Shown piece by piece: positions 1 through 9,398 of a stretch of DNA of 64,000 nt. The notes under the pieces were generated by a model. That model was given only the letters and a program-made list of their open reading frames with translations, did no database searches and was not told the origin of the DNA. The position numbers and the translations under genes were made by a program. The stretch is from Micromonospora peucetia. GTDB taxonomy: Bacteria; Actinomycetota; Actinomycetes; Mycobacteriales; Micromonosporaceae. The DNA is taken from contig NZ_FMIC01000002.1 in assembly GCF_900091625.1 (NCBI RefSeq), forward strand, positions 5,270,001-5,334,000, written 5' to 3'. Within the stretch, counting starts at the first letter, position 1, and each line of letters starts with the position of its first letter.

Positions 1-270
1 CGTGCCGAGCGCCGGGGGCTGCTCGCGCGTGGCAAGAGTGCCGAGGACCGCCGAGCCGTTGACGTGTTCCTCACCGCGGTCGGACTTGAGTTGACCGAGC
101 GGCTCTACGGCGAGGTCAGGGCCGCGCTGCTGCCGGCAACCGGCCGGCTGGACCCGGAGCAGCGCCATCGGCTCACCGAACTGATCGAACCGGTCCTCGC
201 TCCTGTCGCTGGCGCCGGGGAGCCCTCGCCGAAGAGAATCCCGGCGCGCTTGGAACTCGCTGCCGACTGA
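1..270 (+). CDS. MarR-family transcriptional regulator, C-terminal part (cut by window start)
   Basis: The frame is open from base 1 and stops at 270, giving 89 residues; the N-terminus lies outside the window. The visible part begins with an ERRGLL stretch, then AEDRRAVDVFLT and a long helix. This matches the MarR wing (usually ERRG...DRR...V.LT) followed by the C-terminal dimerisation helices. MarR proteins are dimeric winged-helix DNA-binding proteins, usually repressors that respond to small ligands. The internal GTG at 64 would remove the wing, so I do not treat it as the start. Ligand and targets cannot be read because the recognition helix is missing. The gene converges on the oxidoreductase to its right, with a probable shared terminator between them. 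Confidence 0.7.
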   Translation, partial: RAERRGLLARGKSAEDRRAVDVFLTAVGLELTERLYGEVRAALLPATGRLDPEQRHRLTELIEPVLAPVAGAGEPSPKRIPARLELAAD

Positions 271-352
271 CGGTCTTCCAACGAATCGGTCTCTACTGGC
301 GCGAAGGTGAAACAAACGTCCAGTCAGACGCGCCCGGCGCTCCGCACCGCGA

Positions 353-383
353 GCGGGAGAAGGGCGGCTCGCCCGTTTCCCGC
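353..383. terminator. Probable bidirectional terminator hairpin
   Basis: Arms at 353-366 and 370-383 pair at 12 of 14 positions around a 3-base loop. The hairpin lies between the convergent MarR-like and DadA-like genes and could serve both. It has no T-run, which is common in high-GC actinomycetes. Confidence 0.55.
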
Positions 384-432
384 CTGCCAGCCATCAGCTC
401 AGCACTGCTGAACCGGCCCGCCATACTCACCG

Positions 433-1695
433 TCAGCGCAGCGGGTCGAACGGGCGGAGCTCCACGGGCTGCCCGTCGCCGGTGATCTGCGCGGCGAGCA
501 GCTCGCCGGTGAGCGGGCCGAGGGTGATGCCCCACATGCCGTGGCCGCCGGCGGCGAAGACCCGCGGTGACCTGGTCCGCCCGATCAGGGGAAGGCCGTC
601 GGGGGTGCAGGGCCGCGAGCCGACCCACTCGTCGGTGCGGGCATCCAGGTCGGCGCCCCGCAGCAGCGGTCGCGCGGCCTCGGCGATGGCCGAGATGCGA
701 CGCCGGTCCAGCGGCGCCTCGGCGCTGCGGAACTCCATCATCCCGGCGACACGCAGCCGGTCGTCCAGCGGCGTGCAGGCCACGCGCTGCGCGGGGAAGT
801 AGACCGGACCGGCCGGCAGGTGCTCGATCGCGACGCTGAAGCTGTATCCGCGGCCGGCCTGCACGACGGTCCGGACGCCGAAGCGCCGGGCCAACTGGCC
901 GAGCCAGGTGCCGGTCGCCAGCACCACCGCGTCGTAGCGCTCGTCGGTGCCGGCGGAGGTCACCACCCGGACCCCGGTCCCCTCGTCGCGGACGTCCACG
1001 ACGTCCACCCCGGCCACGATCGCCGCGCCCCGGGCGCGGACGGAGTCGGCCAGTGCGTGCACGTACTGCCCGGGGTTGATGTAGCGCTGGTCGTGCAGGC
1101 GGATGGCGGCGCCGACGGTGTCCGCCAGCGAGGGCTCCACCTCCCGCGCCTCGGCCCCGGTCAGGACGTCGAACTCGATGCCCTGGCCCGCGGCGTGGAT
1201 GTGCGCCAGCTCGTCGAGCAGGACCGACCGCTCGGCCTCGGTCCGGTATGCCGCGATGAACGACTTCGCCTCGTGCGTCGGCGCCCCGACCCCGCCGGCC
1301 GCCAGCACGTCGAACGCCTCCAACGCCCGCCGGTTCATCGGGATGAAGGCCCGCATCGCGGCCTGCCACTTCGACGGGGTGCTGTGTCGCGCGAAGCCCG
1401 CCAGGAACCGCAGGAGCCGGGGGTCCGCGCGCGGCGGCACGTAGACCGGCGAGGACGGGCTCAGGACGGCGCGCAGCCCGTAGCGCAGCACCGCCGGCTC
1501 CGGCAGGGGAGTGGTGATGCCGGGAGTGAGCCAGCCCGCGTTGCCCCACGACGCGCCCGCCGCCACTCCCGTACGGTCGAGCACGGTGACCCGGACCCCC
1601 CGCTCCTGCAGGAACCAGGCGGTGGCCAGCCCGACCATCCCCGCGCCGACGACGGCGACGTGCTGGGGGGCGGGCACTGACTCGACGGGGGACAT
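433..1695 (-). CDS. FAD-dependent D-amino-acid dehydrogenase / oxidase (DadA-like)
   Basis: The product is 420 residues. An N-terminal Rossmann FAD motif (VVGAGMVGLATAWFLQ) is followed by the typical DAO-family stretch GASWGNAGWLTPG, and the C-terminus carries the second FAD contact region (GHGMWGITLGPLTGELLA). DadA-type enzymes oxidatively deaminate D-amino acids, or sometimes proline-like imino acids, to 2-oxoacids, passing electrons to the respiratory chain or to oxygen. I chose the ATG at 1695 because GGAG lies about 9 bases upstream; an upstream in-frame ATG at 1734 has no comparable site. It is divergent from a PucR-type regulator, a common arrangement for amino-acid catabolic genes, so substrate-induced control by that neighbour is likely. 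The exact substrate is not evident. Confidence 0.85.
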   Translation of the reverse strand: MSPVESVPAPQHVAVVGAGMVGLATAWFLQERGVRVTVLDRTGVAAGASWGNAGWLTPGITTPLPEPAVLRYGLRAVLSPSSPVYVPPRADPRLLRFLAGFARHSTPSKWQAAMRAFIPMNRRALEAFDVLAAGGVGAPTHEAKSFIAAYRTEAERSVLLDELAHIHAAGQGIEFDVLTGAEAREVEPSLADTVGAAIRLHDQRYINPGQYVHALADSVRARGAAIVAGVDVVDVRDEGTGVRVVTSAGTDERYDAVVLATGTWLGQLARRFGVRTVVQAGRGYSFSVAIEHLPAGPVYFPAQRVACTPLDDRLRVAGMMEFRSAEAPLDRRRISAIAEAARPLLRGADLDARTDEWVGSRPCTPDGLPLIGRTRSPRVFAAGGHGMWGITLGPLTGELLAAQITGDGQPVELRPFDPLR

Positions 1696-1830
1696 GTCGT
1701 TTTCTCCTTCAGGGGCAAGCGAGGTTGCGGCCAATCCTGTCCCCGCCGGGCCGAGAGGTCATTGTTCGTTGCGACCAAGGATCGCCCAGGTGGTTGGCCG
1801 GACCGGACAAGACCGAGGCACAATCGGGTC

Positions 1831-3408
1831 ATGCTCACCGTGGCTGGCGTGGTGGACGCGGCCGGCGCCGCGTTGCTCAAGATCGTCGTGGCCGCCGGCG
1901 AGGCGGAGGTCCGCGACGTGACCCTCGCCGAACTCGACGACGCCACGACCGGCCAGAGCGGCGACCTCGTCCTCGGTGCGGGCATCTCGACACCGGACCA
2001 GGCACTCGCCGTCCTCGCGCGCTGCGACGAGACCGGGGCCGCCGGCCTCGTCCTCAAGCCCCCGCTGGCCGCGCACCCCGGGGTGACGTCGGCCGCCGCC
2101 GAACGGCGCCTGACCCTGGTCGAGTTGCAGCGCCACGGCTCCTGGGCGCAGCTCGTCTGGCTGCTGCGCGGGGTGATCGACCGGGCCGTCGCGCCCGGCT
2201 CGCCGGAGACCGGGGAGCCCGGCGTGTACGACGAGTTGTTCGCCCTCGCCGACGCGACCGCCGCCGTCGTCGACGCGCCGGTGACGATCGAGGACGCCCA
2301 GTCGCGGGTACTCGCCTACTCGTCGCGGCAGGACCGAACCGACCCGGCGCGCGTGTCGACCATCGTCGGACGCCGCGCCCCCGGCAACGTGATCGCCCAC
2401 TTCCGTTCCCGTGGCGTCTTCCGCAAGCTCGCGACGGGCAGCGAGCTGATCTTCGTACCGCAGGGCCCGGACGGGACGCTGCCCCGGCTCATCGTCCCGA
2501 TCCGCGCCGGCGGCGAGCTGCTCGGCTCGATCTGGGCCGTTGTCGAGGGCCCGGTGCCGGACGGGCGGCTGCGCGATCTCCAGGGCACCGCGTCCGTGCT
2601 GGCCCTGCACCTGCTTCGCCTGCGGGTTCAGGCCGACGTCGCGCGCCGGGTGTCGGCCGACCGTCTGCGGGCCGTCCTGCGGGCCCCCGGCAGGATCGGT
2701 CGGGAGGAGCTGGCCCTCTCCGAGGGGCCGTGGCGGGTCGTCGCGCTCGGCGTGGACGGTGGGACGGGGGAGATGGTCGACAACCTCGCCCTGTGGGAGT
2801 CGATCACCCGCCGGCACGGCTGGCGCCAGCCGCTGCTCGCCGACGTCGGAGACGTCCTGTTCGCCGTCCTGGTCGACGAGGGAGCCTCGCCCGGGTCCCG
2901 GCGGTGGATGGAGAAGCTGATCCACGACGTCGCCGTGCACGACCCCGGGCTGCACGCCGCGTCCGGCGGCGTCGCCCGTGACCTGACGGACCTGCCGCGC
3001 TCGCGCGCCGAGGCGGCGGAGCTGCTCGCGTTGCGTGGTCCGGCCGGACCGCGGGGCCCGATGCTGCGGTTCGAGGACCAGTGGGCGGAGGTGGTCGTGC
3101 ACCGGCTGGTCGGCGCGATGCCGAGCGTCGACCTGCTGGTGGGTGGGCCGCTGCCCGACCTCGTGGCCCACGACCGGGAGCACGGCACCGACTACGTCGC
3201 CACGGTCGCCGCCTGGCTCGACCAGCAGGGCGACCCGAAGCGGGCCGCCCGGCAGTTGCACGTACACCCCAACACGCTCCGGTACCGGATGCGCCGGCTC
3301 ACCGAGGTCGTCCCCGTCGATCTCGGGTCGCCGCGTACCCGACTGGCGTTGCAGATCCAGCTCGCGGCGCTGCGCCCCGCGCCGACCACACCCCGTTCGG
3401 CTGGGTAG
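1831..3408 (+). CDS. PucR/CdaR-family transcriptional regulator
   Basis: The product is 525 residues. The C-terminus (about 453-515) holds the PucR-type helix-turn-helix, with WLDQQGDPKRAARQLHVHPNTLRYRMRRL as the core; the NTLRYRMRR recognition helix is diagnostic. The middle carries a GGDEF-like CdaR segment and the N-terminus an unassigned effector domain. Members usually activate neighbouring catabolic genes for purines, amino acids or sugar acids. The gene is transcribed away from the DadA-like gene, with only 135 bases between the chosen starts, so it probably controls that gene and perhaps itself. The ATG at 1831 was chosen over 1762, which would run into the divergent gene's promoter. 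The ligand is unknown; a D-amino acid or proline is a reasonable guess from context. Confidence 0.85.
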   Translation: MLTVAGVVDAAGAALLKIVVAAGEAEVRDVTLAELDDATTGQSGDLVLGAGISTPDQALAVLARCDETGAAGLVLKPPLAAHPGVTSAAAERRLTLVELQRHGSWAQLVWLLRGVIDRAVAPGSPETGEPGVYDELFALADATAAVVDAPVTIEDAQSRVLAYSSRQDRTDPARVSTIVGRRAPGNVIAHFRSRGVFRKLATGSELIFVPQGPDGTLPRLIVPIRAGGELLGSIWAVVEGPVPDGRLRDLQGTASVLALHLLRLRVQADVARRVSADRLRAVLRAPGRIGREELALSEGPWRVVALGVDGGTGEMVDNLALWESITRRHGWRQPLLADVGDVLFAVLVDEGASPGSRRWMEKLIHDVAVHDPGLHAASGGVARDLTDLPRSRAEAAELLALRGPAGPRGPMLRFEDQWAEVVVHRLVGAMPSVDLLVGGPLPDLVAHDREHGTDYVATVAAWLDQQGDPKRAARQLHVHPNTLRYRMRRLTEVVPVDLGSPRTRLALQIQLAALRPAPTTPRSAG

Positions 3409-3547
3409 AAACGCGGGCCGGCCACGCCCCGGTGCCCAGCATCCGGGCCACCGCCTCCGTCGGGCTCGCCCGGTGGACCCCGCAGTCAGGGCATGCCAGG
3501 ATGTCCGTTCCGGCCGGCAACTCGTCGGACAACAGTTCGTCGTCCAT
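3299..3547 (-). CDS. Possible small CPxCG protein (weakly supported)
   Basis: This is an 82-residue open frame on the minus strand, starting 43 bases after the helicase stop. The N-terminal half contains an acidic start, a CPDCG knuckle and a plausible hydrophilic body, reminiscent of short zinc-ribbon-like proteins. Only one cysteine pair is present, so a complete zinc site would need a dimer. I see no Shine-Dalgarno sequence before the ATG. The last third runs antisense to the end of the PucR gene, where high GC favours chance open frames. If real, it would be read through from the helicase transcript. Confidence 0.3.
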   Translation of the reverse strand: MDDELLSDELPAGTDILACPDCGVHRASPTEAVARMLGTGAWPARVSTQPNGVWSARGAAPRAGSATPVGYAATRDRRGRPR

Positions 3548-3589
3548 GGGCGGTGGCTGAGGCCGTCACGGGCCGGAGCGTCGAGTCGC

Positions 3590-5794
3590 TCAGCCGAGGC
3601 GGTGGTCGAGGGCGGTGTGGCGACGCCCGGCGCCGACGGTACGGACGGCAGCCGCGAGGGCGCGGCGGGAACCGACCAGGACGACCAGCTTCTTGGCGCG
3701 GGTGACGGCCGTGTATAGCAGGTTGCGTTGCAACATCATCCAGGCGCTGGTGGTCAGCGGGATGACGACGGCAGGGTACTCGGAGCCCTGCGAGCGGTGG
3801 ATCGTCATGGCGTACGCGTGGGCGAGTTCGTCGAGTTCGTCGAAGTCGTAGTCGATGCTCTCGTCCTCGTCGGTGCGTACGGTCAGGGTCTGCTCCTCGG
3901 TGCTCAGGGCGGTGACGATGCCGACGGTGCCGTTGAAGACGCCGGCCTGGCCCTTGTCGTAGTTGTTGCGGATCTGGGTGACCTTGTCGCCGACGCGGAA
4001 CACCCGTCCACCCAGACGTCGCTCGGGTTGCCCGTCGCGGGCCGGCGTGAGCCGCTGCTGGAGCAGTGTGTTCAGGGCCGCCGCACCGGCGGGGCCGCGG
4101 TGCATGGGGGCGAGGACCTGGACGTCGCGGCGCGGGTCGAGGCCGAAGCGGGCCGGGATCCGGGTGCAGGCGACGTCGACGGTCAGGGCGGCGGCGGCCT
4201 CGGTGTCGTCGCTGGCGAACAGGAAGAAGTCGCTGAGGCCCTGGAGCAGGGGTGGCTTGCCGGCGTTGATGCGGTGGGCGTTGGAGACGACCCCGGACTC
4301 CGCGGCCTGGCGGAAGACCTGCGTCAGCCGGACCCGGGGGATGGCCGGGGCGGCGAGCAGGTCCCGCAGGACCTCGCCGGCGCCGACCGAGGGGAGCTGG
4401 TCAACGTCCCCGACGAGCAGCAGGTGCGCGCCCGGTGGTACGGCCTTGACGAGCTTGTTGGCCAGGATGAGGTCGAGCATGGAGGCCTCGTCGACGACGA
4501 GGAGGTCGACGTCGAGGGGATTGTCCCGGTCGTGGCTGGCCTCTCCGCCGGGGCGTAGCTGTAGCAGTCGGTGCACGGTGGCCGCCGGATGCCCGGTCAG
4601 CTCCGACAGTCGCTTCGCGGCGCGGCCCGTCGGCGCGACGAGGGTGACCTTGGCCCTCTTCGCGGCGGCGAGTTCGACGATCGAGCGGACGGTGAAGCTC
4701 TTGCCGCAGCCGGGACCGCCGGTCAGCACGGCGACCCTGGAGGTGAGGGCGAGCCGGACCGCCTGTTCCTGCTCGGCGGCGAGGTCGGTGCCGGTGCGGG
4801 CCTTCAACCAGGCCAGCGCCCTGCCCCAGTCGACGCCTGTGAAGTGGGGCAGCCGGTCGGCGCGGTCGCGCAGCAGCCGCAGCAGGGATCCGGCCAGGGA
4901 CTGCTCGGCGCGGTGGAACGGCACCAGGTACACCGATGCCGTCGGCTCGCCGTCCGGTCCGGGCAGCGTCTCGCGGACCACACCCTCCTCGTCGACGAGT
5001 TCGTCGAGGCAGGCGGTGACGAGGTCGCCCGGCACGTTGAGGATCTTGGTCGCGTCGGCTACCAGTTGCGGGTGGGGCAGATAGCAGTGCCCGTCGTCGG
5101 TGGCCTCGGACAGGGTGTGTTGCAGGCCGGCCTTGACCCGCTGGGGGCTGTCGTGCGGGATCCCGACGGCCTGGGCGATCGTGTCGGCGGTCTTGAACCC
5201 GATGCCCCACACGTCGGCTGCCAGCCGGTACGGCTCGTTGCGGACCACGGTGACGGAGGCGTCGCCGTACTTCTTGAAGATCCGCACGGCCAGCGAGGTG
5301 GACACGCCGACGCCCTGGAGGAAGAGCATCACCTCCTTGATGGCCTTCTGCTCCTCCCACGCCGCGGAGATCTTCGCGGTGCGTTTCGGTCCCAGGCCGG
5401 GCACCTCGACGAGGCGGGCCGGCTCGTCCTCGATGACGCGGAGGGTGTCGAGGCCGAAGTGGGCGACGATCCGTTCGGCGAACACCGGACCGATGCCCTT
5501 GACCAGCCCGGAACCGAGGTAGCGGCGGATGCCCTGGATGGTGGCCGGCAGAACCGTGGTGTAGGAGTGCACCTCGAACTGCCGGCCGTACTGCGGGTGC
5601 GACGACCACCCTCCGGACAGCCGCAGGCTTTCCCCCGGCTGGGCTCCCAGCAGCGCACCGACCACTGTGAGCAGGTCACCGCCGCGGTCGGTGGACACCC
5701 GGGCGACGGTGTAGCCGGTCTCCTCGTTGACGTAGGTCAACCGCTCCAGCACCGCGTCCAACACGGCCGACGGCGGGCGGGTGGCGGCAGTCAC
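3590..5794 (-). CDS. recD2: SF1B DNA helicase, RecD2/RecD-like
   Basis: The product is about 734 residues, the usual size for stand-alone RecD2. Order: N-terminal OB-like region (about 1-90), helix-hairpin-helix segment (IEDEPARLVEVPGLGPKRTAKI), Walker A GGPGCGKS near residue 357, DEAS Walker B near 434, and a C-terminal UvrD_C-like motif with MTIHRSQGSEYPA near 665. RecD2 proteins are 5'-3' ATP-dependent helicases working outside RecBCD in DNA repair and replication-fork maintenance; this function is inferred from the family. I chose the GTG at 5794 because AGGAGG precedes it, although the 12-base spacing is long. An ATG at 5854 would add 20 arginine-rich residues that look like untranslated leader. 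No recB or recC lies nearby. Confidence 0.93.
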   Translation of the reverse strand: MTAATRPPSAVLDAVLERLTYVNEETGYTVARVSTDRGGDLLTVVGALLGAQPGESLRLSGGWSSHPQYGRQFEVHSYTTVLPATIQGIRRYLGSGLVKGIGPVFAERIVAHFGLDTLRVIEDEPARLVEVPGLGPKRTAKISAAWEEQKAIKEVMLFLQGVGVSTSLAVRIFKKYGDASVTVVRNEPYRLAADVWGIGFKTADTIAQAVGIPHDSPQRVKAGLQHTLSEATDDGHCYLPHPQLVADATKILNVPGDLVTACLDELVDEEGVVRETLPGPDGEPTASVYLVPFHRAEQSLAGSLLRLLRDRADRLPHFTGVDWGRALAWLKARTGTDLAAEQEQAVRLALTSRVAVLTGGPGCGKSFTVRSIVELAAAKRAKVTLVAPTGRAAKRLSELTGHPAATVHRLLQLRPGGEASHDRDNPLDVDLLVVDEASMLDLILANKLVKAVPPGAHLLLVGDVDQLPSVGAGEVLRDLLAAPAIPRVRLTQVFRQAAESGVVSNAHRINAGKPPLLQGLSDFFLFASDDTEAAAALTVDVACTRIPARFGLDPRRDVQVLAPMHRGPAGAAALNTLLQQRLTPARDGQPERRLGGRVFRVGDKVTQIRNNYDKGQAGVFNGTVGIVTALSTEEQTLTVRTDEDESIDYDFDELDELAHAYAMTIHRSQGSEYPAVVIPLTTSAWMMLQRNLLYTAVTRAKKLVVLVGSRRALAAAVRTVGAGRRHTALDHRLG

Positions 5795-5940
5795 CCGCCC
5801 ATCCTGCCTCCTGCTGAGGCGGGGGCGCCGTCGGCCCAGCCGTCCTGCCGCCACGAACTCCCGGACGGGCCTTCAGGCCCTGGTGCCGGAAACCTTACTG
5901 TCGGGTATCCGGGCTGGCGGCGTACCGGCACGATGGCACC

Positions 5941-6402
5941 GTGACCGAGCCCCAGAACACCACCGCCGAACTGGTTGTGGACGCCGCTCACGCGGCGGTG
6001 CGTCGACTCGCCCCCGAGGAACTTCCGATCTTCGACGAGGTGGCCGCCGGCTGGCGACGGCAGCTGTCGAAGGGAGGCCCGACCTGGTCCGTGCCGCAGG
6101 GCGGGGTCGGCTTCGGCATCGACGTCACCCTGCTCACCGAACTCGTGCTCCAGGTGGTGGCCGCGGCCGTGGGTGAGGTGCTCGTCCTCGGTGCCACCGC
6201 CGCCCGGGTCGGTCTGCTGCGTCGCCGTCGCCGTGAACTGCCTGCCCCGCCCGAGGCCGGACCGGGACTGGATTCCACCCAGGCACGCCGACTGCGGGAG
6301 GCGTGTCACCGGCACGCGGTGGCGCTGGGTCTCGATCCCGCCCGGGCGGAACTGCTCGCCGACGCGGCCGTCGGCGCGATGGTCGATCCACCGGACGCAT
6401 GA
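5941..6402 (+). CDS. Small protein of unknown function, coupled to the M48-like peptidase
   Basis: The product is 153 residues from a GTG start. I do not recognise a family. The first 55 residues are polar and predicted helical; a segment around 60-95 (VTLLTELVLQVVAAAVGEVLVLGATAARVGLL) is amphipathic to hydrophobic and may lie on or in the membrane; then follow an arginine cluster (RRRRR) and a helical C-terminus. Its TGA overlaps the ATG of the next gene (ATGA), so the two are almost certainly translated together. A role as partner or regulator of the membrane peptidase is therefore likely but unproven. It is divergent from the helicase; the 146 bases between them must hold both promoters. 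Confidence 0.75.
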   Translation: MTEPQNTTAELVVDAAHAAVRRLAPEELPIFDEVAAGWRRQLSKGGPTWSVPQGGVGFGIDVTLLTELVLQVVAAAVGEVLVLGATAARVGLLRRRRRELPAPPEAGPGLDSTQARRLREACHRHAVALGLDPARAELLADAAVGAMVDPPDA

Positions 6403-9137
6403 CCGGGCCAGGTGCCGGCCCAGGCACCCCTCCGGACCGGCTCGGCTGGCTCTACACACTCGTGCTGGCATCCCTGATCAGCGTCGGGATCAGCGCCGGC
6501 GGCCTCTACTTCCACGCCGACCGCTCGCTCGCCCGCCCCTGGGCGGTCGCCGTCGACGTCTGCACCCGGGTCCATCCGGCGGAACAGTCGGCTGCCCGCG
6601 AGCGTTGTCTGGCCGGGCAGTTCGGCCGGCGCGGAGCGGTCATGGCCACCGGGGCGGGGATCGCGCTGGGCGGGGCGGTGGTGCTCGTCCTGGTACTGCC
6701 GCTGACCGACCGGCGCCGGCTTCGTCGCCGGCTCACCCTGCCGGGCGCACAGGAACGGTTCGTCGAGCTCTGCGACCGGAACCGGTTGGTCGGGCGACAC
6801 CGGCCGAGGTTGGTCGTCGCCGCCCCACCCGTACGGCAGGCGTACACCACCGGTGGCGTGCTCGGCCGGCCGACGGTGGTGCTCCCGGCGGCCGTCGCGG
6901 TGGCCCATGCCGACCCGGCGCGGTTCGACCCCGTCGTCGAGCACGAACTCGCGCACGTCCTCGCCCGGGACGTGGCCTGGGCATCGGCCGTCCGGGGCCT
7001 GATCTGGCTGCCGGTGCCGGCGGTGCTCGCCGCCGGCCTGCTCGAGGTGGCCTTCTTCGGGCTGAACGCGACCTACCTGGCGGCGCTCGGCCGGACGGCG
7101 CTCATCGCGGTGGTGGCCGCGCTGCTGGCTGCCGGGCTGCTGCGGCGACGTGAGCGGGAAGCCGACCGGTATGCCGCCGACGCCGGCCACACCGAGCACC
7201 TGGTCGCGCTGCTGGGCACCGGGACCGCTCGGCCGACACGACGGAGTTGGCTGCTCGCCCGGCATCCCGCTCCGGCGGTCCGGGCTGCGGCGCTGGGCCG
7301 GCCCGCGGACCCGCCGGGTGGCTGGACCCACGGGCTGGCGGTCGGCGCGGTCGCGATGCTGGCGATGAGCTCCGCTGCCGCCCTCGTGGGTGATCTCTTC
7401 CTGACCGGGCAGGCGACCGTCGGGCCGCCCGTCGCGGTCTGTGTCGGCTCCGTCCTGCTGAACCTCGGACTGCTGCCCACGCTGCTCCGCCGGGCCACCG
7501 CCGGCGCGGGCGGCTGGTGGCGGCCCGTTCTCGGCGTGGCCACCGGCTTCGCGGGGGCGGCGTTCATCGCCACCGCGCTGCCGGTCCCGGGAAGTTCGGG
7601 CGTGACCGCCCGGGCGGACGTGTCGGTCGCGATGCTCGTCGCCGCACTGGCGGGAGCACTCGCCGCCGCGGTGGCCGGGCTGTGCGTGTTGCTGGCGCGA
7701 CTGGTGGTCGCCCTCCGGCCCGGACCGGCCGGCTGGCGTTCGGCCACGTACCTGGTCGCGGTAGCTGCCGGTGTCGCGGTGCTCTGGCCGTTGCCGGCGC
7801 TGGCGTCCGTGCCGACCGATGGCCAGGCGGCCCGCGACTGGCTGGTCTTCGCGCTGCCCCGCACCGGTTGGCCGCTGCTCGCGTTACTGGTCCCGGTGCT
7901 GGTCGGCCTGCTGCTCCGCGAGGGCCACCGGCGCCCTGCGTCCCAGCGGGACCGGGGGATCGTGGCGGCGGTCCTGATCGCCGTGCTGATCGGTGCCGGG
8001 GCCGCCATCTGGCGGACCGAACTGTTCCCGCCGGACACGCTGGCCGAGGCGAACCGGATGGCCCAACAGCGCTGGCTGCTCTGCGCGCTCACCGGCTGGG
8101 CGGTCCTGGTGGTGCTCGCGTTCGGCCGTCATGCCGGTGTCGGCCGGGCGTTGACCGCAGGCTGGCTGGCCGGCACGGCGGCGGCGCTGTCGCAGTACCT
8201 GCACGCCCTGCTCACCGGACGGGCGGACGGGCTGGGAACCGTCGAGGCGCACCTGCTGGCACCGCTGGTCTGGCTGGGCTACCTCGTCGCGTTCACCCTC
8301 CCGTTCCTGGTGTCCCGACCGCCCGTGCCCGGCCCGGATCCGTCCTCTTCGGACCGGCACCGGTCGGCCGTGCCGGCGGTCGCGATGCTGGCGGCCGCGC
8401 TTGCGGTGGCGGTGCTCGGGCCGGGGATCCCCGGGGTGTACGCGCCGGTCCCGGCGGCTCCGAACGGAGCCGCAGCGCCGTCGGCGGTCCCGGCCGTCCC
8501 GCCGGTGCCCGACGCCACCCCAGGGCCCGCGCGACCCGGTCCCGGTCGGCTGCTCACCCGTGCGGAGGCCCGCCGGGCGGCCGGTGCGGTGCGGGCGGTG
8601 CTGCCGCGGGGCTGGCGGGTGCCGCCCGACCGGGCCGACAGCGGCAGCTCCCGGATCGACCCGTCGGCCTGCCGGCCGCTGGCCATGGACTCCTACCTGG
8701 ACCGCCTCGGTAAAGCCGAACGGGTTCGGGAGCGGATCCGCTACGCGACGGTACCCGGCCCCACGGCCACCGCGTCGACCGAACTGGTGGTAGAGATCAG
8801 GTCCCATGCCGCTCCGGTGCCCGTGTCGGTGCTCGCCGAGGCAGAGTCGTCGCGCCGGGCCTGCCCCCGCTTCACCGCCCGGGGCGCGAACGGCTCGGCC
8901 ATCCGGTTCGCGGTCGGCGCGAAGCCGCCGCCCACGCTCGGTGAGCAGTCCTGGCGGGTGGACTACCGGCTCACCGCGGGCAGCGGGCAGACCCGGATCA
9001 CCGGACAATCGGCCTTCGTGATCGTCCGGGCGGGGCACAACCTGGTGACCGTCTATGCCAGCGCCATCGAGGAGCCCCTCGACGAGCGGCTGCTCGGTGC
9101 GGCGGTCGAGGCCGCCGTCGCGGGACTGACCGGCTGA
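6399..9137 (+). CDS. Polytopic membrane metalloprotease (M48/M56-like) with extra C-terminal domain
   Basis: The product is 912 residues. After a first membrane helix (about 12-33) and an extracytoplasmic loop with two cysteines comes another helix, then a cytoplasmic peptidase region with HELAH (H182, E183, H186). A plausible third zinc ligand is E254 in the EREADRY segment, as in M48 proteases. About ten further hydrophobic segments follow to near residue 670. A Pro/Ala-rich linker then leads to a C-terminal domain of about 200 residues, predicted outside, with paired cysteines and a fold pattern like PknH-type sensor domains (my impression). M48 enzymes such as HtpX degrade membrane proteins. 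The large added membrane part and sensor-like tail are unusual. The start overlaps the preceding stop (ATGA). Substrate unknown. Confidence 0.8.
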   Translation: MTGPGAGPGTPPDRLGWLYTLVLASLISVGISAGGLYFHADRSLARPWAVAVDVCTRVHPAEQSAARERCLAGQFGRRGAVMATGAGIALGGAVVLVLVLPLTDRRRLRRRLTLPGAQERFVELCDRNRLVGRHRPRLVVAAPPVRQAYTTGGVLGRPTVVLPAAVAVAHADPARFDPVVEHELAHVLARDVAWASAVRGLIWLPVPAVLAAGLLEVAFFGLNATYLAALGRTALIAVVAALLAAGLLRRREREADRYAADAGHTEHLVALLGTGTARPTRRSWLLARHPAPAVRAAALGRPADPPGGWTHGLAVGAVAMLAMSSAAALVGDLFLTGQATVGPPVAVCVGSVLLNLGLLPTLLRRATAGAGGWWRPVLGVATGFAGAAFIATALPVPGSSGVTARADVSVAMLVAALAGALAAAVAGLCVLLARLVVALRPGPAGWRSATYLVAVAAGVAVLWPLPALASVPTDGQAARDWLVFALPRTGWPLLALLVPVLVGLLLREGHRRPASQRDRGIVAAVLIAVLIGAGAAIWRTELFPPDTLAEANRMAQQRWLLCALTGWAVLVVLAFGRHAGVGRALTAGWLAGTAAALSQYLHALLTGRADGLGTVEAHLLAPLVWLGYLVAFTLPFLVSRPPVPGPDPSSSDRHRSAVPAVAMLAAALAVAVLGPGIPGVYAPVPAAPNGAAAPSAVPAVPPVPDATPGPARPGPGRLLTRAEARRAAGAVRAVLPRGWRVPPDRADSGSSRIDPSACRPLAMDSYLDRLGKAERVRERIRYATVPGPTATASTELVVEIRSHAAPVPVSVLAEAESSRRACPRFTARGANGSAIRFAVGAKPPPTLGEQSWRVDYRLTAGSGQTRITGQSAFVIVRAGHNLVTVYASAIEEPLDERLLGAAVEAAVAGLTG

Positions 9138-9398
9138 CGGCGAACCCCAGCGGCTCGTGCCGCCAAAACCGCCCGCTCAACCGCCGCACCACCACGGCGT
9201 CGTCGAAGTCGCCAACCCCGCCACGACCGGCACTTCGGCCGTCGGGCGGGTCGACCGATGTGGGCGGCGGGGCAGGATCGGCGATCTGCGGCAGTCCGGT
9301 GACCCGACCGGCGATGAGCCACTGCCTGATTCTCCTGATCGAGGTTTCCCGCGCCGCCCGGGTGGAAGACGGGACTGTCGCCGAGAGGAAGGGTCCGC

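Noticed and set aside
9138..9398. 110-codon plus-strand frame in the gap before the alcohol dehydrogenase.
   Set aside because: It overlaps the dehydrogenase start in another frame and has low-complexity sequence without a ribosome site.
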